A stretch of 64,000 nucleotides of DNA from Sordariomycetes sp. S80-01Y (Eukaryota; Ascomycota; Sordariomycetes): contig JAXQJY010000026.1 of the NCBI GenBank assembly GCA_037042185.1, positions 620,001-684,000 of the forward strand, written 5' to 3'. Under the pieces are notes generated by a model. That model was not told the DNA's origin and did not search any database. It saw nothing but the letters and a program-made list of their open reading frames with translations. Position 1 is the stretch's first letter, and each line of letters begins with the position of its first letter. Shown in pieces: positions 33,893 through 44,351 of the stretch. Made by a program: the position numbers and the translations under genes.

Positions 33893-35127
33893 TACTCCGT
33901 ACGACAGGTCATAATGACCAGACTGGCCCAGACCGTCTGCTCATTTGCTCGTAATACGGGAGTGCCTCGGCTTCAGACGTGGGCGTAACGCTTCCCCACG
34001 AGGCCAACTGAAGGAAGCTACTGTACGGAGTACCTGACGGGAGGGCCACGCATTCAGAATCGCGGTGTCCACTTGGCTGCCGTAAGGCGTTTCCTTGGCC
34101 ACGAAGAGTTCACTACGGATTATGACCAATGATGATACACGTAAAGTGAGGGACCTCTGCACTCGCCCCTCCATGGCGTGCCTCTGGTACCAGAGCTCTC
34201 CTACTCTTACAACTCAACTCAACTCTTCAAGTTGCTGTATGGGTTTCAAGGGCTCGCGTGGGCAACACTGCCGTGGGACGTGAACTACTTTTGTGTTGTC
34301 CACTCTAGACCCCACTATGGCCTCGCTTATCAAGGACCTGCGGAGTGGTTTGGAAATTGGGGGCTAATACTAATTTCGGGGTCTGTGGGACTGTGACCTG
34401 CTGGGTGCCTCATGGTGCCTCGTGGTGCCTTATGGCTGCCAAGGACATGATGGGTTTGCGCAGCAGTCGTCTGCAGGGCCCCCCGAATGCATGGAGATCA
34501 GCAGACCAACCGAACTTTTATGTAACCTGCTATTCGTGCATTTGCGCCAATTGGTGGTCTGAGGCTTCTGCCCAGTGAAATCTCGCCCAAAGCGTGGACG
34601 CTAAAACAAAATACTTTTCTAAGCGTGGCCATTGGGACGGTTCGAGGAAAGCAGTGTTTTTTACATGACCATCTCGATGGTCTGTACCTAAGTACTTCGA
34701 GAAAAATAAACAGCATGAAATGAAAATCTATTGACAGAGGTTCTCCGGAGTGCGCTTTTGAAGTGGCATTGATTGACGTTCGACGGCTTACGGAGTATTA
34801 CTGGCGGCCCCTGTTCCGAGTACTCGAGGAGGAATCAATCGCGAACAATACAACCTTCCGCAATGCGTGGCCAACGCCGTAATCGGATGAGCTCTGGGAG
34901 GGAAACCGTTCAACCGATTGGCTTGTCCTGTTGCTGATCATCTGTCGTGCACTCGCTGCCAACAATGCGCTCGACCCCGTTGGCTTGGCCCGTTGTTGAC
35001 ATGTCACCTGCGAGGACAGCAAGTAGCCAAAACGCGGTGAGGTAGGCCAAGGGAGTATTTAGTTCCGTATTAAAGAAGACAGAAGAGAAAAATGCGGAAC
35101 AATCCGCAGGAAGGAATCTACTCCGTA
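33893..35127. repeat. Cluster of four TACGGAGTA/TACTCCGTA words
   Basis: Exact copies: TACTCCGTA at 33893-33901, TACGGAGTA at 34024-34032 and 34789-34797, and TACTCCGTA at 35119-35127. Three copies extend to a GTACGGAGTA-type word on one side. A 9-base word on either strand is expected about 0.01 times in 1.25 kb. I noticed no further exact copy in the rest of the window, though that was by eye. Such words may be binding sites, or footprints of short elements in intergenic DNA. Confidence 0.55.
34413..34441. repeat. Short tandem repeat of a GGTGCCT decamer
   Basis: Three consecutive, slightly diverged 10-base units beginning GGTGCCT, at positions 34413, 34423 and 34433, followed by a degenerate partial unit. 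Too short to define an element. Confidence 0.4.
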
Positions 35128-35205
35128 CACTGGTATCATGAAAACGCTGATGAGAATGTTGTGTTACAGGCGTGCTTCAAGGCCTCGAATCCCTCAGCCC
35201 CCTTT

Positions 35206-36871
35206 TCATGGCTCAAACGCCGGCAACATCCCCTCGTCCGACCAAGTGCCGGTTGCAACAAAGTTCAACCACCTGTACATGTGCCCCTCCAGGGTGTTTG
35301 CGATTCTGTCGACGTATTCGTTCAGGTATTCCTGCCAGATGATGTCGATGCAGATCTCCCCTCCCTTGAGGCCGACAGCGGCGTAGCTGAATAACGGTTT
35401 CGCTGTTTCGGCGCTAAGGGAGAACCAGGCTCGGTCAGACCCCCAGGCGTTTGTGCTCTCTTCCGGCTTTGTTTCTGGCAAGTCCATCACTCCGAGGTTG
35501 GTCACCAGCCAGGATTCCCGGCGGGGCTTTTTGAAGAGCTTCTCCTTTTCCTTGTTCCAGTCCGTAACGAACTTCATCATGCCCATGATGTCGTTCTTGG
35601 TGCCCGTCGTGAGCTTTGCCTCGATGTCTCGGCGAGCTGATTGAGCCACTTTCCATAGGATATCTTCCATGTGCGCTTGTCCCATCCCCTCGACAGGTTC
35701 CTTGGCCAGCTTACCCAGCTGGGCGACTTGTTCCTCGTTCCAGTGATGGTCAGCTAGTGTGACCATGTTCGACACGCAATTGTTGGCGTCATTGTCGATG
35801 TTAGTGCCGGGTGCCTTCTCAGGGATGAATCGGCGCATGTCCATCGCGGAGCAGGCTTCGAACGAAGCCGGTCCGCCAGAGTCTGCCGTTTCATGAAACA
35901 GGCTCACGAAGGCGATGCCATTGATGAGGCCCGTCAGAGTCGTCCCGTGCTCTCGACATACGGCCACAATCTTCTTGCTCCTCTCAGCGTCCATGCGCAC
36001 AGTTCGGCGCGCCGTCACGCCACGACCCTTCTTGAACGGACCCCATAATTTCTGCGTGTGGGTCGGTTTAACGAACGACGCGGGCTTCAACTCCTTCCAT
36101 GCTGTCGTGAGTGTGTAGCCTGGGGTAATAGGGAACTTGACTGTCTTGTCCAAAGGGAGGGGATACCGGAATTGCTTCTCCCTAAGGTTGAGTATGGTTC
36201 CCGAAAGACCCAGCGGGAAGTAGTCCACAGGCGGGTTGTTGAGGTGTTTGAACAAGTCCCGGTGGAAGAGCTTGGCGCCAGTGCCGTCGTGCATCGTGTG
36301 TCTCCAGACGTAGATCAAATCCAGGAAGGCAGCGCCCTCTGGCCTCAGGACGGATATCCGCCAGCCCGGTCGAGTCTCGACGTGAGTGAACCTCCTGTCT
36401 AGTTGCTCGTTGAGGACCTCCTCGGCAAACTTGGCATAGTCCACGTCGGGACGGACGGAACGCCATTCAATATGGTTATCAAAATCAATCTCGTCGATTT
36501 TGGTGAAGCCCGCCGGCTTCACGCCAGGCTTCGTGACTCCAACTTGCAATAGGGGGTGATCCAGGACTGTCTGAGCGACAGCTCTGATCAACTGTCCCTG
36601 GACCTCTGCATGCTTCTCCATGGCGGCCATTTCCTGTGGCAGAACATATCGAACTGCCACCGAGGTGCCGCAGTATTGATCATGGAAATACATGGCTTCT
36701 TGGTACTTCTCGCTGGGCGATGTCAGCAGAGTCTCCGCGTTTTCTTCGACCTCGCACTCACAAGTGGCCTAGACGTCTGACGATGCGCGGCTGTGCTGAC
36801 GCGACAGGCCGCTTCTCAGATTTCGCGGCAGGTTTCACGGCGTTGCCGTTGGTGGTCGTAGCCGTCGCCAT
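35206..36871 (-). CDS. Alcohol O-acetyltransferase (AATase/ATF-like, BAHD-type HxxxDG)
   Basis: Exons 36762..36871 and 35206..36712 (49-base intron) give 538 residues. The N-terminal join restores RRLGHFEKYQEAMYFHDQY, the family's conserved RxLGxxExY start. The acyltransferase motif is H175-T-M-H-D179-G180 within VWRHTMHDGTGA, the catalytic HxxxDG. A late LVTNLGVMDLPE segment corresponds to the solvent-channel region in AATases. Yeast Atf1/Atf2 transfer acetyl from acetyl-CoA to alcohols and sterols; fungal relatives also acetylate secondary-metabolite hydroxyls. There is no signal peptide, so it is cytosolic or peripherally lipid-bound. It has a TATAAA box 94 bases upstream and is divergent from a secreted DUF4185 protein. 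With the terpene cyclase 5 kb away it could decorate a terpenoid alcohol, which is inference. Confidence 0.88.
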
Positions 36872-37756
36872 TGGGAAAAGTAGAGGAGAGCTTTATGGCG
36901 ATCTATTCTTCGTACCTGATCGTCGTCAAAGGCTCGAAACAGAGGCCGACTGATGCGCGCGCGCTTTATAGAGATTTGCTTATCCCCCCCATGGTGTTCG
37001 GGAAGCCATCCCTAATGAGGCTGAGGCTGACGACTCCAAGAAATCACCCAATCGACTCTCTCCGTCTAGCGTCCGGTGCCGCGGGGGCCGTGAGTCCGAG
37101 ACCGCGGGGGCCGTGTGTCAAGCCTCCAAAAGCCTCCGACTCTCTGTTTCATTGGGCACGACCCATTCTGGTCGCCTGTCAGAAGTTAGAGGCAGTCATC
37201 AATTAGCACCATTGACCAAATGAGTCGCTGCGCCAAGCGCTGCCACATGAGCCGAGCGGGCTGACATCCTGCCTTGGCATCCAACGGACTCGGCGGCGCA
37301 TCCTGTCTCCCGGTGAAACATTCTAGAGCGCCTCCGGAACGGGAACCGAACAGGGTCCCCAGCCTGAGTCATAGTGACGGGAGCTGCTGGAGACTCTTCA
37401 TGATCCACGAAGATTTCGAGACGTCATGCGAAGATGGAGGAGGATTGTAGGAGCCAGACAGGAGCTCCGTGAGGTGGCGGTCCGAAGACCTGCATCGCAT
37501 TTGCCAATGAGAGCTTCAGGCGTATGGCGGATCTTGCGCGGCGTCAAAACATTGTCGCATCGTCCCGAAACAGCTGAACATCGTCGCCTGGAAGAGCAGG
37601 TCACTCATGCGGACCATCCCGCGAAACGATTTAGGGAGGTCTCGAGATGCGACTCAAAGGCAGACATGTGAAGAGGGTTGCTATTTGAATTGAACATGTC
37701 TCTCATACATTTTGAACATCCTCGTCCGCGCGACTTGTGAAACTACTAACCCCAAG
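36872..37756. promoter_or_regulatory. Divergent promoter between acetyltransferase and DUF4185 genes
   Basis: About 885 bases. Contains the TATA box of the acetyltransferase and two copies of a 14-base GC-rich word, CCGCGGGGGCCGTG, at 37079-37092 and 37102-37115. No gene was seen. Confidence 0.45.
36965..36970 (-). promoter_or_regulatory. TATA box of the acetyltransferase gene
   Basis: TATAAA on the minus strand (inside CTATAAAGCGC), 94 bases upstream of the ATG at 36871. Confidence 0.45.
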
Positions 37757-38944
37757 ATGCCCCTTTGCTCAAAGCTCGTTGCCGCAGGGTTGCCAGTCCT
37801 GGGGGCAGTCCTTGGCTCTGCAATCCCGTCTAAGCGAGTTGCCATCGATCCCGTCGTCAAGGGGACTCCGGAGGTTCTTGGGGTTGTCACAGATCCTAGA
37901 GTCAACCGCGACTCTTGTGGCTCAGTCCGGTTTCAAGATCGCGACTTCTGGACCTGTCGTGATACGCAGAACAACGACGCCAACGGAAACCCGGAGCTTC
38001 AAGTTGTCTCGTCGACCGCGGCATGGACCGCCTACAACGACGATGGGTCACCGTACGTCGAGCCATTCCTGGATGGTACCAGAGGGTTGCTGATGAGGGG
38101 AGACAACGGTCCGGATAATCGCGAGGTCTTCTTCACCCTCCAAGAGGGACAGTGCAATGACAACACGGCGGGGGCATGTGATGACAACACACGTTACGCC
38201 ATCTGGCCGGATAGCCCTCCCATGGTTACGAGTGGGAAGGACTCCGGGATTCTGGTGGCATACACCTGGATCCTCAACTTGAAGATCCGACCCGACTTCA
38301 GCACCGACATTCCGGACCCATCGGTCAGCCTCTACAAAGTCACATACGACCCTGCGACGGCGGATGAGAACACCCTGCCCGAGGTGTCCATCGTGGACGG
38401 TGCCTTCTGGGCGCAGGACGCCATCCCCTACGGTGCGTACGGGAACGTGGTAAGGGACGGCACCGCCTACCTCTACGGAAAGACCTCGAACGGGCACATC
38501 GCCCTCGCGAAAGTGCCGGCCGATTCTGTGGAAGACAAGTCCAGCTACGAGTACTGGGTCAATAGATCTTGGAGTTCCACTGCCCCATCCAAGGACGACA
38601 CCAATGCGAACATCCCTGGTGCCAGCGCCGGAGGCCAAGGGACGTACTACTACTCCGACATCTGGCAGTCCTACGTTTGGATCGGCCAGGCTGGCCTCAG
38701 CATCTCGGCGGACTTCTTCATCACAACGGCTCCTTCGCCGGAAGGGCCATGGGAGGAGTCGAAGCTGTTTTACTCGGGGGAGAACGGCAGTGCGGAGCTG
38801 TCGTCGTACACGTTACAGGCACATCCTGACATGGTGCCCGAGGGCCAGAACCGTATATACATCTCTTACACCAAGGTGGATGTGAGGGAGGGCACGGAAT
38901 TCGATATCTACTCGACGCCGCTAATTCTAGTGGAGTGGGAGTAG
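37757..38944 (+). CDS. Secreted DUF4185-type (GH43-like beta-propeller) protein
   Basis: Intronless, 395 residues from the ATG at 37757. A hydrophobic signal peptide (KLVAAGLPVLGAVLGSA) ends near a dibasic SKR, suggesting secretion with possible propeptide removal. The mature part has repeated strands with aromatic and Asp/Gly-rich turns: SVRFQDRDFWTCRDT, LLMRGDNGPDNR, YAIWPDSPPMVTSG, YGKTSNGHIALAKVP, YYYSDIWQSYVWIGQAG and APSPEGPWEE. This is the pattern of DUF4185/five-bladed propeller proteins related to arabinan-degrading enzymes. Catalytic residues cannot be assigned with certainty. The frame is open 15 codons further upstream (37712), but only the chosen start gives a signal peptide at the N-terminus. 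It is divergent from the acetyltransferase. An extracellular role in carbohydrate binding or hydrolysis is plausible. Confidence 0.75.
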   Translation: MPLCSKLVAAGLPVLGAVLGSAIPSKRVAIDPVVKGTPEVLGVVTDPRVNRDSCGSVRFQDRDFWTCRDTQNNDANGNPELQVVSSTAAWTAYNDDGSPYVEPFLDGTRGLLMRGDNGPDNREVFFTLQEGQCNDNTAGACDDNTRYAIWPDSPPMVTSGKDSGILVAYTWILNLKIRPDFSTDIPDPSVSLYKVTYDPATADENTLPEVSIVDGAFWAQDAIPYGAYGNVVRDGTAYLYGKTSNGHIALAKVPADSVEDKSSYEYWVNRSWSSTAPSKDDTNANIPGASAGGQGTYYYSDIWQSYVWIGQAGLSISADFFITTAPSPEGPWEESKLFYSGENGSAELSSYTLQAHPDMVPEGQNRIYISYTKVDVREGTEFDIYSTPLILVEWE

Positions 38945-40161
38945 GCGGTACGTCTTTTCCTTGCACCCGGTTGAGCATAATTAAATATTGATCGAGTGTT
39001 CTTAAGATTGAGGATACATACTTGTTTACTGATTGTGCGGTCAAATTATAGTCAAGATTGTCAATCAAAGCTGCACCATATCGATGTTTAGAAAGGGTGA
39101 TCCGTACTCGCTGCGTCCCGACGGTCACAGATTTCTTCTAGACCTGGTTCTTCAGCTTGGATGTCGTTATATCAGTAAAGAGTGGTATGTAGAAGGGAGA
39201 GCAAATATTAATTAGAGAGCTCCTTTTCCCAAGACAAAACCACAGGCGATGCCCCAAGAACGGTCCGGGATAGAGCTTCAAACACATCAGCCGGCACCGA
39301 CGTACAGCACCGACCATTTGAGGGCACGCCATATTGGGAGGTCTTCTGAATCTGTTCCAGAAACGAGAACTGCACGACTAGAGTGCAACGGATGCGACGC
39401 TGATGAGTGTCTGGCTAGCGGTTATTCATCGAAGTAGTCGTTGTTGGCTGCTTTGGTATTCTGATTTTGGACCACGCTTCTTCGCCAGCAGCCTGTCGTC
39501 CGCTGTCTTCAGTTTGGATTCTTCTTCACATCTATATCGATTACTGACGTTGCTCTTATAATCTTCCATGCTCTTCTGTACGCAGCTTTCATCATTGCAT
39601 GCTGCTGTCTGGGCTTGGACGCTGTTGGCTGCCTTGGCCGAAACTGGAGACGAGCCCGCAAGAACGTTCGCAAGCCAGAGTATGTCAGATCGATATATCT
39701 CGTGCACCACTTGCTGACCGCATGGAAGCAAAACAAAAATCAAGCTGTGGTGGAAGATTGGTGGGCCGACAGACTCTGGATTCCCGCCCGGATGGTCACG
39801 GCAACAAGATCCCAATGGGCGAACCATTAAGCTTCCACGTAGCCAGACTAGCCCCGTTGAACTCGAGTATCCTGCTAGGACTCAAACTGTAAGTCTATAG
39901 AATAGCCAGGAATGTGGCTGTCTGTAGGGTTTATCAAGTGCAGAAGTCACTATCTGGTCCAAACAGCTGGAGACCTGACTAAGTTGTATATAGACCTATC
40001 ATGGTGAACCGCAATTATCAGTTGTCTAACACTGATTTACAGAAATGTGCCCACCCCAGCACGCCCCATTCTTGACTTCTGATACCTCTTACGCAAGCTT
40101 GTGCTCGCAAAGCGGTTTACGTTGACCTCTTATTCGAGGGTTTCCAAAGTTCAAGAGTCAA
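38945..40161. other. Gene-poor region
   Basis: About 1.2 kb, AT-richer than the genes. Overlapping frames at 39426..39827 (minus) and 39599..39892 (plus) have no recognisable domain and no usable splice extension. A decayed element or orphan exon cannot be excluded. Confidence 0.4.
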
Positions 40162-41262
40162 TCATCTTGAAGCGGGCTCACTGCTCCCCTCGGACCTCGG
40201 CTGCTCCGCTTCAGGAGCATCCTCGAGCACGGACTTCTTTTGTACATAGTCGAACTCATCCATGTCACCCCAGGTCTCCTTGGTTAACCAACTTGCATCG
40301 CCCGGGCGTGCCCAGCCCCTAGCAAGCTGCTTCTCGTAGCTTACACGCTTCAGTCTGTGGGACTCAGCTTGCGTAAGGTGGAGATAAGTCTCGATCCCGA
40401 AAGCATGGATCAAAAAGGCCAGAATCAGGGAAGGGTTGAACGTCAGCTGGATGGCAGCACCCATCTGGTCCAGACGCGGAATTCCCTCCGGAGTTGGCTG
40501 GGGACTGGGCACGGCTAACACAGCGACCACAGCGTTGGGGTCCTCGGCGCATTGTGGGTAGAATAGGGGTGCCAGGCCTGGCTGGATGAGACTGAAGATG
40601 AACTCGACGGTGTGGCAGGCCATGGGCATATGGAATTTGTGCTGTTCGGTGATGATCCTCTGCATGGCCATTTGTATGAGGCGCTGGGTGATGATTATGA
40701 AGGCGTATACCCAGGCCCGGAGCATCCAAGCGCGATGTTGGTCGATTTGGAGCCGTTTGACGTTGGTGTATGCGAAGATAAGCGAGAGCGTCGTAGCAAT
40801 GGCAACAAAACCAACGGTCAATCTCACATCCATACTGCCACCGAGGCTCTTGTCGCAAATCATTATTGCACCGACATTGCCAACAATCAGCAAAAGCATG
40901 AGCAAGTAGCCGTTCAAGCGGTGGAATAGCATAGCCTTGCGTCTAATGACGGGCAGAAACTGCCAAGGCAGCAAGAACCCGATAGGGATAACGCAGATCA
41001 AGTGCATCAAGAGACCAACCCTCCACTTGCCCTTCTGCTGGAACTCCCAGTCGCCAGGGACCCATTTGCTCGGCCCGTACGTGCCGTCATAGTCGAGGTA
41101 CTGGGCGCGGGATGCGCAGAAACCAAGAGCCGCGCCGGCGAAGATGACCCAGAGCGGGAAGTTGTAGCCTTTCTGGAAGCCGAGGGGGTTGTAGACTCGA
41201 CGTGCGCCGGACACAAAAGCGTTCGGAGCAGCTCTGTTGTGTGATGCGTAGTAGAAGGGCAT
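40162..41262 (-). CDS. DUF2306-like multi-pass membrane protein
   Basis: Intronless, 366 residues. Seven or so hydrophobic segments, for example FPLWVIFAGAALGFCAS, VGLLMHLICVIPIGFLLPW, LNGYLLMLLLIVGNVGAIMI and LTVGFVAIATTLSLIFAY. The motif FHRLNGY in the loop before one helix and DQHRAWMLRAWVYAFIIITQRLIQ further on match DUF2306, a family of predicted membrane proteins with conserved His residues that may bind heme or metal. The C-terminal ~60 residues are hydrophilic and cytosolic. Function is unknown; relatives are annotated loosely as microtubule-associated or hypothetical in fungi. It is oriented like the MFS gene, 1.25 kb from it. Confidence 0.78.
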   Translation of the reverse strand: MPFYYASHNRAAPNAFVSGARRVYNPLGFQKGYNFPLWVIFAGAALGFCASRAQYLDYDGTYGPSKWVPGDWEFQQKGKWRVGLLMHLICVIPIGFLLPWQFLPVIRRKAMLFHRLNGYLLMLLLIVGNVGAIMICDKSLGGSMDVRLTVGFVAIATTLSLIFAYTNVKRLQIDQHRAWMLRAWVYAFIIITQRLIQMAMQRIITEQHKFHMPMACHTVEFIFSLIQPGLAPLFYPQCAEDPNAVVAVLAVPSPQPTPEGIPRLDQMGAAIQLTFNPSLILAFLIHAFGIETYLHLTQAESHRLKRVSYEKQLARGWARPGDASWLTKETWGDMDEFDYVQKKSVLEDAPEAEQPRSEGSSEPASR

Positions 41263-42509
41263 GTTGGCTTGCTGGTACAGTAACGTTCTATGTGAGGGCT
41301 CGATCGGTGCTCGCTAAACTTGGCTGCGATGGCTGGAGTTGGGTTGGAAATGTCACGTAGACACAATGCACTCCACCGTGTACTTATAATAGGTAGACAA
41401 AGGCTGCCTTCTTCGCTCCTCGAGTGTTAAGCATCTTCAACGTCGCTTTCGCAAAGGGCTTTACCCCTCAGGCAACGGCTGAGCCTCAACTATCTGCGAG
41501 CCTTCACGTCGTAGCAGTATAGTGCCATGAAGCTAATCTCGCAATAGCCGCGTGCCATCCGCATTCGCATCCCCAGAGGCTTGCTCGGTTACGCTGCCCA
41601 CAACATCTACCACGTCGACCCTGGTGTAGAAAGTTTGTCCTGCGACCAGGACACAACGCCAGGAGTGGTGGACGTCATGCGATGAATGGATGGTCTGAGC
41701 TATGCGAGTGCGAACGATCTCCACTACTGAATCTGCTTTGCATTGACACAAACACACATTGAGGTGCAGAGTGACGCGAAGCAAAGGTCAATGACGCCGC
41801 CTTACGAACGCCCAATTTGCACCGCCTCGTACACCGGTTGCATCTCTCCGCGCTTGTAGGAGGCCTTTCTGTAAGTAATCGAGTTCAATCCGAGTGCGAC
41901 ACGTCTATGCCCGGGGTCCTGATCCTGATGCCGCGATGGCGGTGCGGGAAGCCGGGAGCTGCACGTTTACTTGCCTAATTAGGAAATCCCTCTATGAGGA
42001 GGCTAAAGAAGGGTCACACACTTTACACCTTGTTGTAAGCCCAGTCCCTCGCAGGGCTGTTTAAGATTCAGGAACTCTATCTCGTGAATTTAAGGTTTCG
42101 TGCCCCTGATTACAAATTCCGGCCTTCTTTTGATCCGCGGCAGGCAGACATCGCTGTGGAGGCTTACACGGCCTCGTCCCCTGAACTGAACAACATCATC
42201 CACTGAAGGGTGCTGATACAACCTGAGGCGTCAATCCTCACAAGAACAACCTGAGCTATTTGGGGGTGCGATTGGGATGTCTGGGTTGTTTGGTCAGAAT
42301 GCACACTGCACAAGAGGGCGAATCAATGGAACTAGGTCAGTTTGTCTTTGATCGTAAGGCAGCACGGCATGAGCGAGTACCACTGATCACAGTTCTTTTT
42401 ATAAACAACGCTCTGGCAAACTAATGTTTTTTCAGGTACTCACACCATCAGTGGAACACGGCTCGCCCTAGGCTAAGACGCTTCCCGCGCACGGGATGTA
42501 GCTTGCCAA
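41263..42509. other. Intergenic region
   Basis: About 1.25 kb upstream of the DUF2306-like gene and downstream of the MFS gene. No supported gene, repeat or palindrome was noticed. Confidence 0.4.
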
Positions 42510-44351
42510 CTACAGAATATATCGGAATCCGGTCGCCCTGCGGTCATCGCCTCGACTCTCAGCAGCGGGGATGCCCTGCGACATCTCAAACTCCTCACGC
42601 TCCGCCAGCTTCTTGTTGTCGCGAATCAGGACCTGTCTGGCAATGAGGGCAACGAGGGCGACAACAATGGCAACAGAGCCAGTGGCCGAGCCACCAGCAA
42701 TGTATCGGGGCCCATCCGAAGCTGGGTACATATACGGTCCGTAGATGTTTGCGAGGTTACCGGCCATGTTGCAGAAAGAGATGGCAACGCTTCGTTTGAC
42801 GAGAGGCCGGGGGAAACTGTTTGCGACCCAGGATAGGACGATCTGGTAGGCGGGCACAGCGCCAAGGGGCATGAGGAACATGGCAAAGAAGCGCGCCGGC
42901 AGGCTGGTGGAAGCCGTCACGATGATATTACCCACAGCGGAGATGGTCATCAAGCCAACAATGTGGTAGCTGCGATCGTTGAAGCGGCCCGAGGACCAGG
43001 TGACGAGCAGCGAGACGAAGAAGACAGCGATCCACACCGGGGCGGTGATGAGGAGGGTGGCGATGCGTCCGTAGTTGAGTGACTGTACGATGGTGGGGAA
43101 GAAGTATTGGAAGGTCTGCGACAATAGGGAGCAGTGCTGCAGCAGAGTAAAGAGGTAAAGCCGCGGATCGGTGAAGGCCAGTCTGACGCCGTCCTTGATG
43201 GTCGAGGCACCGGCAAGATCAGCCTCGCCGGTGTCCTCAATGAGGCGCCACTGGGCGTAGGCGCGCTCCTCGTCGTTGAGCCACTTCGTAGTGGCCGGAT
43301 AGTTGGGCAGGATGAAGATGGCAAGGGCAGCCATACCCACGGTGATGACTCCTTCGATGATGAACAGCCATCGCCTGGAGGGGAGACCATATCAGCAAGG
43401 GTTGATGAGGCAAATGTGGGAATGTAAACACAGAAACGTACCATCCAGAGATACCGTGAGCACCGTCGAGTCCGCTAAGAACGCCGGCTCCGAGGAGACC
43501 GCCAAAGGCGTTCGCGAGTGAGCTGCCCACGTAGAAGAGGGCAATCCGGTAGGCGAGCTGCCCGCGGGTGTACCAGGAGCTCATGAGGAAGATGGCACCC
43601 GGGAAGAAGGGCGCTTCGGCGAAGCCAAGCATAAAGCGACAGGCAACGAGACCTCCGAAGCTGGTGGTGGCGGCCTGGGCGGCAGAGATGACTCCCCAGA
43701 TGCCCATGGCGATGCTGAGGTAGAGGGAGGGCTTGAAGCGGGTGAGGAGGAGGTTGGACGGGAGCTGCATGAGCAGGTAACCGACGAAGAGGATACTCGT
43801 GGCGAGGTTGAAGTCGGTTCCCGTCATGCCCAGGTCAGCCTCGAGGCTGCCAAGCCGTGCCTGGGAGAGGTTGCTAGAGAACAGGGGTTAGCTCTGAGAA
43901 TAGCCGGAGTTCGCAGCCCCTAGTCCTTCTCCGGCTGATTGATCCCTGCCACCTTTGACTACTAGTTCTATTGCTCGGCAGAGCTTCTACCACCATCATG
44001 CCGACGCTCCTAGCAGCAGCGGCCGCGGGTGGCGTCTGCGAAGAGCGGATGATATATAGATGTCGAGGGTAGGGCTGGTTGGCTGGCTGGCTGGGAGACT
44101 CACTTGCGATCGAGGAAGTTAAGGAGATACATGAGGGAAAGCATGGGCAGCAGGTGGAAGTCCACCTTGCGCATGAGCCTCTTGGTCATCGCTTTGTGCC
44201 ACTCCTGGTCGGCGTGGTTGAAGTGCTCGTAGTGCGAGATCTGGTCCTCGGTGGCGCCCTCGACTTTCCGCAGCGTGTCGAGAGCGTCCTGGTGCTTCTT
44301 GCCGCCCTCGATCTCGGCGGTGGCGCCGTCGGACTTGACGTCTGTCGCCAT
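42510..44351 (-). CDS. MFS transporter, anion:cation symporter (Dal5/Tna1-like) family
   Basis: Exons 44104..44351, 43442..43873 and 42510..43374 give 514 residues; introns are 230 bases (43874..44103) and 67 bases (43375..43441). Around twelve transmembrane segments. The joins restore YLLNFLDRKNLSQARLGSLE, the helix-1/loop signature of the ACS family, and GISGWRWLFIIEGVIT, the family's W-R-W-L-F-I-x-E-G block. RFMLGFAEAPFFPGAIFLMSSWY is the conserved helix-4 region. Members import carboxylates such as allantoate, nicotinate, pantothenate or biotin precursors across the plasma membrane; substrate cannot be chosen from sequence. Import is therefore likelier than export, which weakens a toxin-efflux reading of the neighbourhood. 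The long first intron holds a GGCT microsatellite. Confidence 0.92.
44073..44095. repeat. GGCT microsatellite in MFS intron 1
   Basis: Five to six GGCT units with one GGTT interruption, inside the first intron of the MFS gene close to its donor site. Confidence 0.6.

Larger units (their letters stand above)
33231..35205. other. Gene-poor region with repeated TACGGAGTA word
   Basis: About 2.0 kb with no supported gene. Four exact copies of TACGGAGTA/TACTCCGTA occur within 33893-35127 (next entry), as does a short GGTGCCT tandem at about 34413-34441. No open frame has family features. The flanks of the four words are not alike, so no longer repeat is supported by eye. Confidence 0.5.

Noticed and set aside
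33231-35205. Mobile element in the gene-poor stretch
   Set aside because: No transposase or reverse-transcriptase-like text, no long terminal or inverted repeats seen; only short words recur.
39426-39892. Overlapping frames on both strands between the DUF4185 and DUF2306-like genes
   Set aside because: No domain, no splice extension, and each is as likely as the other; left as unassigned.
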